NCBI GenBank assembly: GCA_003445715.1
Contig: DMCS01000085.1
Location: 1 to 11,683, forward strand
Direction: 5' to 3'
DNA from: Candidatus Mesolinea sp.
Lineage (GTDB): Bacteria > Chloroflexota > Anaerolineae > Anaerolineales > Anaerolineaceae
Length of the DNA stretch: 11,683 nucleotides
A program made the position numbers and the translations under genes. Below, piece after piece: positions 5,583 through 11,683 of the stretch (its first letter is position 1; each line of letters starts with the position of its first letter). A model generated the notes under the pieces. That model was not told where the DNA came from. It did no database searches and saw nothing but the letters and a program-made list of their open reading frames with translations.

Positions 5583-6950
5583 ATGAGCGATCAAGATCAG
5601 TATATGAGCAGCGAGAGTGACTTACTTCCTGGTCAGCTGTTTGATCGGGATATGGAAGAAGCGCTGATTGGCGCGGTGCTGATTAATCCAGATGTCTATC
5701 TGGATGTGTCTCAAATCGTTGAGGCAAATGATTTCTATTACAAGAGCCATCAATATATCTGGGAAGCGATTCAACATCTGTATGCAACCGAGCGTTCTTT
5801 TGATGCACTCACCATTCGGAATGAACTCATTGCACAAAACCACGCTGATGACACCGGCGGCGTGGATTATTTGGCTGGTTTGGCAAATCGCGTGCCATCA
5901 TCTCTGCACGCTGAATATTATGCTAAAAGCATTAATGATTTAGCCATTCGCCGGCGGCTGCTTGCCTCTGCTAATGATATTGCCAAATTAGCATATCGCA
6001 AAGACTTTGACATTGATACGACCATCGAGATGGCAGAACAATCTGTGTTCGGCATCGGTGAGAGCCGCTATAAGAGCGGCTTGGTTCCGGTCCGCAATGT
6101 GGTGCGAGATTACATTGAACGACTTTCCGAAAAGAGTATGCACACCGGTGAACTGAGCGGTTTGGGCACAGGCTTGAGGTCGGTCGATGTTGTGCTCGAC
6201 GGGCTGCATGCTTCGGATTTTTCCATTGTAGCGGGCAGGCCTGGCATGGGCAAAACAGGCTTTTTAATCGGGATTGCGCGGCATGTTGGCTTGGAGCTGA
6301 AGCGTAACGTGGCGATATTTTCGTTAGAAATGTCGTCTGAGCAGGTGCTTGAGCGTCTTGTAGCCCAGATGACAGAAATTGACTCCCAAAAATTACGCTC
6401 TGCACGGATGAGCAACCGCGAAATGGATTTGGCGATGCACGCCTTAGAGCTGCTCAGCGAAGCGCACATCTACGTGGATGACACCCCAGCTATCACGCCT
6501 ATGCAGCTGCATACGAAGTGCTTGCGCTTGAAGGAGCAAGGGCTTGACCTCGTCATTGTGGACTATTTGCAGTTGATGTCTGGCGGGGTGCGCACCGAAA
6601 ACCGCGTGCAAGAGGTCTCGTATATCTCACGCGCCCTCAAGGGATTGGCACGCGACTTGGATGTACCTGTTTTGGCAGCCGCACAGCTCTCCCGCGCCAT
6701 CGAGAGCCGCCAAGATAAAAACCCAGTGCTCTCCGATCTGCGTGAATCAGGCAGCTTGGAGCAGGACGCTGATATTGTCATGTTTATTAGCCGCCCCCAT
6801 CAATCAGAAAAAGATCACCCCGATCGAAATAAAGCTAAATTATCGATTGCCAAACACCGAAATGGGCCAGTTCACAGCGGCATTGAGTTAGTTTTCATAG
6901 AACCGTTGGCTATGTTCCACGATTTATATCGGGGTCAAATTCCCGAATGA
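5583..6950 (+). CDS. dnaB: Replicative DNA helicase DnaB
   Basis: A 455-residue hexameric helicase of normal length that unwinds DNA 5' to 3' at the replication fork and recruits primase. The N-terminal helical domain covers about residues 15-125 (DMEEALIGAVL, then the AEYYAKSINDLAIRR helix). A linker helix follows (about 165-190). The RecA-type motor has Walker A GRPGMGKT (218-225), the catalytic Glu in SLEMS (Glu249), Walker B LVIVDYLQLM (323-332), AQLSR (367-371), the long conserved DLRESGSLEQDADIVMFISR (385-404) and the arginine-finger motif KHRNGPV (424-430). There is no intein. AGGAG (5573-5577) sits five bases before the ATG. The DnaD-domain gene starts 10 bases after its stop, so the genes are surely co-transcribed. 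Walker A has Gly-Met where Ser-Met is more common, a mild variation. Confidence 0.97.
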   Translation: MSDQDQYMSSESDLLPGQLFDRDMEEALIGAVLINPDVYLDVSQIVEANDFYYKSHQYIWEAIQHLYATERSFDALTIRNELIAQNHADDTGGVDYLAGLANRVPSSLHAEYYAKSINDLAIRRRLLASANDIAKLAYRKDFDIDTTIEMAEQSVFGIGESRYKSGLVPVRNVVRDYIERLSEKSMHTGELSGLGTGLRSVDVVLDGLHASDFSIVAGRPGMGKTGFLIGIARHVGLELKRNVAIFSLEMSSEQVLERLVAQMTEIDSQKLRSARMSNREMDLAMHALELLSEAHIYVDDTPAITPMQLHTKCLRLKEQGLDLVIVDYLQLMSGGVRTENRVQEVSYISRALKGLARDLDVPVLAAAQLSRAIESRQDKNPVLSDLRESGSLEQDADIVMFISRPHQSEKDHPDRNKAKLSIAKHRNGPVHSGIELVFIEPLAMFHDLYRGQIPE

Positions 6951-6960
6951 TGGAAGGCGT

Positions 6961-7659
6961 ATGAGCTTTGGTACCCCGCCGCAAGGCTTTGACCGTGATC
7001 AAACAAAAAGCTTGGCACTCCCGGCTGATTTCTTTCGCAGCTTAGCCCAAAGCACCCTCGACCGTGAGGGCATCTTGATGGTGTTAACCCTGTTTGACCT
7101 GTTGGGCACAGCCGATAACCTGGCTGTGGAAAGCTCTGTATTACTAGAAGCAGCTGAGCTGCTTTTCAACGGTCAAAAAGAAACCTGCCAGCAAGCGCTC
7201 GAGCAAGCCATACAGGCGGGGTTTATCCTGAGCTATACGGATGAAGAAAACCAGAAAGTTTACTATTTGCCGGGCACGCCGCAAGGGCGCAAATGGCACG
7301 AGAAGCTGACCGCTGGGCAGGAAAAATTAGTTGGCGGTCAGGTGATTTCCCGACTGCCCTTGGAAGAGCGCCCCAATATCTATAAGCTTTACGAAGCCAA
7401 TATCGGCCCATTGACGCCTATCATGGCAGAAATGCTCAAAGAGGATGAGGCTGAATATCCCTATGAGTGGATTGAAGATGCCGTGGCTGAGGCTGTGGAG
7501 CGCAACAAACGTAGCTGGCGCTATGTGCGCGCTATTCTAAATGCCTGGAAGGAACGAGGACGTGACACCACAAGCAAACAACAAGAAGAATCAATCGTTG
7601 AAGAATATCGCCGACTCTATCAAGAGCAACGCAAACGCCGCAGCGGAAAATCCAGCTGA
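6961..7659 (+). CDS. dnaD: DnaD-domain primosome protein
   Basis: A 232-residue protein. Residues about 16-130 have a winged-helix-like composition (LPADFFRSLAQ, a long helix 34-50, and a YYLPGTPQGR strand region). Residues about 138-200 form the DnaD/DnaB_2 domain: IYKLYEANIGPLTPIMAEML (140-159, with the Y-x3-IG motif at Tyr144 to Gly149), YEWIEDAVAEAVERNKRSW (168-186) and YVRAILNAW (188-196). A basic tail follows (RRLYQEQRKRR). In Firmicutes DnaD bridges the initiator DnaA or PriA and the helicase loader, and remodels DNA. The neighbours here, helicase upstream and loader-like ATPase overlapping downstream, support the same role. GGAAGG (6952-6957) precedes the ATG by three bases. The last 98-119 bases also encode the start of the next gene in another frame. 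Confidence 0.88.
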   Translation: MSFGTPPQGFDRDQTKSLALPADFFRSLAQSTLDREGILMVLTLFDLLGTADNLAVESSVLLEAAELLFNGQKETCQQALEQAIQAGFILSYTDEENQKVYYLPGTPQGRKWHEKLTAGQEKLVGGQVISRLPLEERPNIYKLYEANIGPLTPIMAEMLKEDEAEYPYEWIEDAVAEAVERNKRSWRYVRAILNAWKERGRDTTSKQQEESIVEEYRRLYQEQRKRRSGKSS

Positions 7660-8971
7660 AGAGGAACTTACCCCAAAGCATTCTTACAACTTGGGTGATC
7701 CTAACTGCCCAATTTGCCACGGATTCGGCTTTGTTAGCTATGACGTCCCACGCGACGACCCCCGTTTCGGGAAATTGGAAATTTGCTCTTGCCGCATGAA
7801 GGAGGTTACCGCCCAACGGCGCGACCAGCTATTCCAGCTAAGTAATTTAGGCGCGCTCAAGAACCTCACCTTCGAGAACTTCAAACCGAGAGGGAGGATT
7901 GGCTTAGGAGCGCTTCAGGCTGATTCGCTCGAGCAAGCCTATAACAGCGCCATAAATTTCGCCGGCACCTTACGCGGCTGGCTGCTGCTTTTGGGTAAAT
8001 ATGGCTGTGGGAAAACCCATTTGGCTGCTGCCATTGCCAACCAGGCAGTCTCGATGGGTGTCTCGACCTTATTTTTAACCGTGCCGGACTTACTCGATTG
8101 GCTGCGCTATTCTTATTCAGAACACAGCGAAGATAGCTTTGAGCAACGCTTTGAAGAAATCCGGAATATTCCTCTGCTGATTATGGATGATTTTGGCACG
8201 CATAACGCCACCACATGGGCGCAGGAAAAGCTCTTTCAGATTTTGAATTATCGCTATATCAACCAATTAGCGACGGTTATCACCAGCAATAACCCGCTCT
8301 CGAGCTTTGAGGGCCGCATCCGCTCACGCCTGATGGACCCCGAATTGGTAACACGCGTGGAAATCTTGGCGCCAGATTACCGCAACCCGACGGATGATAT
8401 TGGTCACCCGGAGCTTTCTACACTCAGTCTGCATAGCAAACAAACGTTCGGTACCTTTAGCTTGCGCCGAAACGAAGATATTGATCCAAAGGACTTAGCC
8501 TCATTAAAAGAAGCTTTCGAAGCTGCCCAAGCCTTTGCCCAGAACCCACAAGGCTGGTTGGTATTTTTAGGTCCGTATGGTTGTGGTAAAACCCACCTAG
8601 CCGCAGCGATTGGCAATTACCAAGCTGGATTGGGTTTTCCGCCATTGATGGTTGTGGTGCCAGATCTCCTGGATCACTTGCGCGCTGCGTATGCCCCGAA
8701 CAGCCCTGTAAGTATTGATCAGCGCTTTGAGGAGATCCGCCGCTCACGTTTGTTGATTTTAGATGATTTGGGGACGCAATCTGCTACACCCTGGGCACGG
8801 GAAAAACTCTATCAATTGTTTAATTATCGCTATAATGCAGAGTTACCCACAGTCATCACTATAGCGGGTAATCCCGGAGAAATCGACCCACGGCTGCGCA
8901 GCCGTATGTCCGATACGCGCCTTTGCCGAATGGTTTTTATGGGTGCGCCGAGTTATACGGGCAAAAGCTGA
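7562..8971 (+). CDS. DnaC/DnaI-like helicase-loader ATPase with zinc ribbon and two tandem AAA+ modules
   Basis: A protein of 469 residues from the GTG at 7562, or 476 from the ATG at 7541; positions here count from the ATG. After a low-complexity N-terminus comes a zinc ribbon with CPIC (56-59) and CSC (82-84). AAA+ module 1 has a TFENF lead-in (110-114), Walker A GKYGCGKT (152-159), Walker B LLIMDD (212-217), sensor-1 TSNN (248-251) and the arginine motif RIRSR (259-263). Module 2 repeats the pattern with TFGTF (302-306), GPYGCGKT (344-351), LLILDD (404-409), IAGN (441-444) and RLRSR (451-455). Usual DnaC/DnaI loaders have one AAA+ module in about 250-330 residues. The role is probably to load DnaB, encoded two genes upstream. 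GTG 7562 is preferred because GGAAGGA (7547-7553) lies eight bases before it, whereas ATG 7541 has no ribosome binding site. IstB-like transposition ATPases are related, but no transposase is nearby. Confidence 0.85.
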   Translation: MTPQANNKKNQSLKNIADSIKSNANAAAENPAEEELTPKHSYNLGDPNCPICHGFGFVSYDVPRDDPRFGKLEICSCRMKEVTAQRRDQLFQLSNLGALKNLTFENFKPRGRIGLGALQADSLEQAYNSAINFAGTLRGWLLLLGKYGCGKTHLAAAIANQAVSMGVSTLFLTVPDLLDWLRYSYSEHSEDSFEQRFEEIRNIPLLIMDDFGTHNATTWAQEKLFQILNYRYINQLATVITSNNPLSSFEGRIRSRLMDPELVTRVEILAPDYRNPTDDIGHPELSTLSLHSKQTFGTFSLRRNEDIDPKDLASLKEAFEAAQAFAQNPQGWLVFLGPYGCGKTHLAAAIGNYQAGLGFPPLMVVVPDLLDHLRAAYAPNSPVSIDQRFEEIRRSRLLILDDLGTQSATPWAREKLYQLFNYRYNAELPTVITIAGNPGEIDPRLRSRMSDTRLCRMVFMGAPSYTGKS

Positions 8972-9028
8972 CTTTATACTATACCGCGTGCGCTCAGGCA
9001 GCGAAGTTATGGTAACATTTAGGACGTT

Positions 9029-9050
9029 TTGCAGGCGACTGCAAGCTTTT
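9029..9050 (+). terminator. Likely intrinsic terminator after the replication operon
   Basis: TTGCAG (9029-9034) and CTGCAA (9039-9044) form a 6-bp stem closed by a GCGA (GNRA) tetraloop. A GC then four T (9047-9050) follow. It lies about 57 bases after the loader stop and just before the promoter of the next gene. The short T-run makes it moderate in strength. Confidence 0.5.
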
Positions 9051-9063
9051 GTTAATTGTTGCC

Positions 9064-9072
9064 TGATATAAA
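9064..9072 (+). promoter_or_regulatory. Extended -10 promoter of the glucan phosphorylase gene
   Basis: TGATATAAA matches an extended -10 element (TG, one base, then TATAAA, 5 of 6). No good -35 is seen at 16-18 bases upstream. Transcription would start near 9079, giving a very short leader that carries the weak ribosome binding site AGAAGAG (9084-9090) seven bases before the ATG. Confidence 0.5.
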
Positions 9073-9097
9073 AAACTTATTTGAGAAGAGTTGATTT

Positions 9098-11278
9098 ATG
9101 GAAAAAATTATTCGAGAAATTCCAAACACTTTCGACTTGCCTTACCGCATCAAAAAACTAGCTGATCTTGCTCACAACTTATGGTGGGCTTGGAACCCCG
9201 AAGCAGCGCGCATGATTAAAGAAATTGATCCGCTGCTCTGGGAACGCTCGCACCACAACCCCGTGGTTTTTTTGCGCTCGGTTGACCCAGCGACATATGA
9301 AACCTTGATTAAAGACCGTTACTTTTTAGGGCGCTATGATCGCATTATGCGAGAATTCAACGCATATATGAAACCTGTGGATACTTGGTTCAGCCGCGCT
9401 TATCCTAATCTGCTGGATGACGAAATTGCCTACTTTTCATTTGAATACGGGCTGCATGAATCCCTGATGGTGTATGCCGGCGGATTAGGTGTGCTTTCTG
9501 GTGATCACCTCAAAGAATCGAGCGACTTGGGCATGCCTTTAGTAGGCGTCGGTTTCCTTTATACGTACGGCTACTTTTCACAAAGAATCACTGAGGATGG
9601 CTGGCAGGAAGCGCGCAACGTCCAAATTGTCTATGACGATTTGCCTTTGATTGCGCTTTATGATGAAAATCGTGAGCCCATCAAGATTTCTGTTGAGCTG
9701 CCAGGCAGGACAGTCTACGCTCGCTTGTATGAGCTCAATGTTGGCCGTGTGAAACTGGTGCTTATGCAAACCAACATCCCTGAGAATAATCCCAATGACC
9801 GCCAACTGACTGATCGGCTCTACACCAGTGACCCAGAGCTGCGCATCTCGCAAGAGATATTGTTGGGCATTGGCGGCTTCCGCGCGCTGAAAGCTTTGGG
9901 GCACAACCCAAGCATTTATCACATGAACGAGGGGCATTCTGCCTTTTTGACGCTGGAACGCACAAGGGAGCTTGTCCGGCAAGGCAAGACTTTTGACGAG
10001 GCGATAGATCTTGTCAAGCGCTCCAGTGTGTTTACCACGCATACCCCCGTGCCAGCAGGGAATGATGAGTTTCCCATCTGGATGGTGGAGAAATACTTTG
10101 CCAATTTGTGGCCACAATTAGGCTTGAACCGCGAACAATTTATGGATATTGCCCGTATCAAGCAAGATTGGGGTGGGGAAGCTTTTAGCATGCCAAAGTT
10201 AGCACTCAAACTTTCGAACTTCCGCAATGGTGTATCAAAAATTCACGGGCAAGTTTCCAAGCAGATGTGGCACGAACTTTGGCCGGATAAGCCTGTAGAT
10301 GAAGTGCCGATCACTTATATCACCAATGGCGTGCATACACGCACGTGGCTGGCACGCAGGCTCGCTATCCTATACCGGCGTTACCTCGGTGCAGATTGGT
10401 ATGACCATATTGACGATGAGGAGATGTGGCAACGCGTGGACTTAATCCCAGATGCGGATTTGTGGCGGGTGCGCCGGCACCTCAAACGAAAATTGGTCGC
10501 TTACATGGTCAATCGTGCGCGGGATGCTTGGCAGGCTGGCAGCGTTCACCCCGTACAAACGGTAGCCAGCGGGGTGTTGCTGGATCCGTATGCCCTAACA
10601 ATTGGCTTCGCGCGCCGCTTTGCCACCTATAAACGCGCCAATTTGGTCCTTACTGATGTTGACCGCCTGCTGCGCATTGTAACTAACCCACGTAAACCGG
10701 TTCAGATTGTCTTTGCTGGAAAAGCCCATCCCTCTGATGAGCCAGCTAAGCTCTTGATTCAAGAAGTTTATCGGCATGTGAAAGATGCACGCTTTGGCGG
10801 CAGGCTGGTGTTCTTGGATGATTACGATATGGATATGGCGCGTTATTTAGTGCAAGGTGTGGACGTCTGGCTCAATACTCCCCGCCGTCCGCGGGAAGCC
10901 TCTGGCACCAGTGGACAAAAAGCTGCCCTAAATGGTACCCTGAACTTTTCGGTGCTGGATGGCTGGTGGGCAGAAGGTTACAATGGCGCAAATGGCTGGG
11001 CGATAGGCGATTCCACCGTTTCGGATAACCAAGACGAACAAGACAAAGCCGATGCGGAGAGCCTCTATGACACTCTTGAAAACGAGATTGTGCCTCTCTA
11101 TTACACCATGCGCTCTGCTGACGGCTTACCTGGAGATTGGATCGAGCGGATGAAAGAAAGCATCAAGACGCTTACCCCACGTTTTTCCACCACCCGTATG
11201 GTCAAACAATATATGAATGAGCTCTATTTGCCGGCAATACAATCGATGGAAAAAGAATCAGTTCAAGAAAAAGCCTGA
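9098..11278 (+). CDS. glgP: Alpha-glucan (glycogen/maltodextrin) phosphorylase
   Basis: A 726-residue pyridoxal-phosphate enzyme that releases glucose 1-phosphate from glycogen or maltodextrins in the cytoplasm. It belongs to the distant phosphorylase branch that begins with a DUF3417-like region: LAHNLWWAWNPEAARMI (24-40) and LWERSHHNPVVFL (47-59). The catalytic parts follow. These are AYFSFEYGLHES (111-122), YAGGLGVLSGDHLKESSDLG (126-145), HMNEGHSAFL (275-284), TTHTPVPAG (313-321), TNGVHTRTW (409-417), RRFATYKRANL (506-516), FAGKAHP (539-545) and the PLP-lysine segment EASGTSGQKAALNG (600-613), with Lys608 as the cofactor lysine. It ends with DGWWAEGYNGANGWAIG (621-637) and a helical tail. 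At about 725 residues it lacks the C-terminal extension of some 850-residue actinobacterial members but reads as complete. The next gene starts 25 bases downstream, so the two may be co-transcribed. Confidence 0.95.
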   Translation: MEKIIREIPNTFDLPYRIKKLADLAHNLWWAWNPEAARMIKEIDPLLWERSHHNPVVFLRSVDPATYETLIKDRYFLGRYDRIMREFNAYMKPVDTWFSRAYPNLLDDEIAYFSFEYGLHESLMVYAGGLGVLSGDHLKESSDLGMPLVGVGFLYTYGYFSQRITEDGWQEARNVQIVYDDLPLIALYDENREPIKISVELPGRTVYARLYELNVGRVKLVLMQTNIPENNPNDRQLTDRLYTSDPELRISQEILLGIGGFRALKALGHNPSIYHMNEGHSAFLTLERTRELVRQGKTFDEAIDLVKRSSVFTTHTPVPAGNDEFPIWMVEKYFANLWPQLGLNREQFMDIARIKQDWGGEAFSMPKLALKLSNFRNGVSKIHGQVSKQMWHELWPDKPVDEVPITYITNGVHTRTWLARRLAILYRRYLGADWYDHIDDEEMWQRVDLIPDADLWRVRRHLKRKLVAYMVNRARDAWQAGSVHPVQTVASGVLLDPYALTIGFARRFATYKRANLVLTDVDRLLRIVTNPRKPVQIVFAGKAHPSDEPAKLLIQEVYRHVKDARFGGRLVFLDDYDMDMARYLVQGVDVWLNTPRRPREASGTSGQKAALNGTLNFSVLDGWWAEGYNGANGWAIGDSTVSDNQDEQDKADAESLYDTLENEIVPLYYTMRSADGLPGDWIERMKESIKTLTPRFSTTRMVKQYMNELYLPAIQSMEKESVQEKA

Positions 11279-11303
11279 GATGATTTAGTGCGAGGTACCG
11301 ATT

Positions 11304-11683
11304 ATGCCTGATTTCCTTACAATTTCCCCCTGGTGGGGTGCTCTGATCATATTTGTCTTGCGTGTGGTTAATATCACCATGGACACGTTACGCATCATGC
11401 TCACCATGCGCAATATGAAATGGATATCTTGGATCCTTGGGTTCTTCGAGACGATTCTTTTCGTAATTGCTATGGGAGCAGTACTCGATAATCTTGATAA
11501 TGTTCTTTATATTGTTGCTTATGCCGCTGGCTTTGCAACCGGCAATGTAGTCGGCATGGAAATAGAAAAGCGTTTAGCCTTGGGCTATTCCCAGATCAGC
11601 ATCATCAGCCGTGCCCACGGCCCCGAGATTGCAAAGGCTTTGCGCGAGCATGACTTTGCAGTTACAGAAATCCCCGCACAAGG
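11304..11683 (+). CDS. UPF0316/DUF2179-type membrane protein, 3' end missing
   Basis: Only the first 126 codons lie in the window; the frame stays open to the edge. GAGGT (11292-11296) seven bases before the ATG supports the start. The visible part has three hydrophobic segments (about residues 10-24, 41-60 and 66-84). They carry the family-like RVVNITMDTLRIMLTMR (20-36), GFFETILFVIAMG (46-58) and AAGFATGNVVGMEIEKRLA (74-92). After them begins a soluble DUF2179-like domain (ISIISRAHGPEIAKALREHDFAVTEIPAQ region, 98-126). Members of this family are small inner-membrane proteins of unknown function with a C-terminal domain shared with YitT-type proteins. No functional link to the upstream phosphorylase is known. 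Confidence 0.82.
   Translation, partial: MPDFLTISPWWGALIIFVLRVVNITMDTLRIMLTMRNMKWISWILGFFETILFVIAMGAVLDNLDNVLYIVAYAAGFATGNVVGMEIEKRLALGYSQISIISRAHGPEIAKALREHDFAVTEIPAQ

Noticed and set aside
5557..5586. Nine-codon mini-frame ending in ATGA overlap with the dnaB start
   Set aside because: It has no ribosome binding site of its own and no family; the ATGA overlap is likely chance because the dnaB site AGGAG lies within it.
7541..8971. IstB-like transposition helper as the identity of the tandem ATPase
   Set aside because: IstB proteins accompany an IstA transposase, and none is present; the zinc ribbon and the dnaB-dnaD context fit a helicase loader.
9578..10117. Minus-strand open frame of 179 codons
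   Set aside because: It is antisense to the conserved catalytic part of glgP, with no ribosome binding site or recognisable motif.

Overview
The window looks like chromosomal DNA from an anaerobic member of the Chloroflexota, probably Anaerolineae. The evidence is a primosome cluster of the DnaB/DnaD/DnaC type outside the Firmicutes, an OmpR-type regulator of Chloroflexota flavour, a glycogen phosphorylase of the family with an N-terminal DUF3417-like region, and a sodium-pumping decarboxylase operon. This taxonomic placement is inferred from protein flavour and gene content, not from a marker gene. No tRNA, rRNA, CRISPR array, transposase or phage gene is visible. Coding density is high and the intergenic stretches are AT-rich.

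Region 1 (about 140-3710, + strand) is an mmdADCB-type operon. It encodes the carboxyltransferase (alpha), a small OadG-type membrane anchor, a free-standing biotin carrier protein and the OadB/MmdB membrane subunit. Together these form a biotin-dependent, Na+-translocating acyl-CoA decarboxylase, most likely for (S)-methylmalonyl-CoA. The gene order matches the known methylmalonyl-CoA decarboxylase operons. No biotin carboxylase gene is present, which favours decarboxylation over ATP-driven carboxylation. A perfect TTGACA -35 box overlapped by an imperfect inverted repeat lies upstream, and a strong intrinsic terminator closes the operon.

Region 2 (3730-4940) holds a convergent gene for an OmpR-family winged-helix regulator. 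Its receiver domain has lost every phosphorylation residue, so it is a pseudo-receiver. Behind it lies the longest non-coding stretch, about 490 bases. That stretch contains a palindrome, an 11-bp perfect inverted repeat whose one arm is the regulator's own start-codon region, and a strongly structured island of about 200 bases. The island has a -10 box, a long-range closing stem and a T-tract, and looks like a small RNA gene (6S-like in architecture, identity not established).

Region 3 (4890-9050, + strand) appears to be one transcription unit. It carries a BFN/DUF151 nuclease-domain protein with an acidic tail, the replicative helicase DnaB, a DnaD-domain primosome protein, and a DnaC/DnaI-like ATPase. 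The ATPase is unusual in carrying a zinc ribbon followed by two complete AAA+ modules in tandem. Its reading frame overlaps the end of the DnaD gene. Together the genes would load the replicative helicase.

Region 4 (9064-11683, + strand) starts with an extended -10 promoter. It carries an alpha-glucan phosphorylase and, 25 bases after it, the first 126 codons of a UPF0316/DUF2179-type membrane protein that runs off the window.
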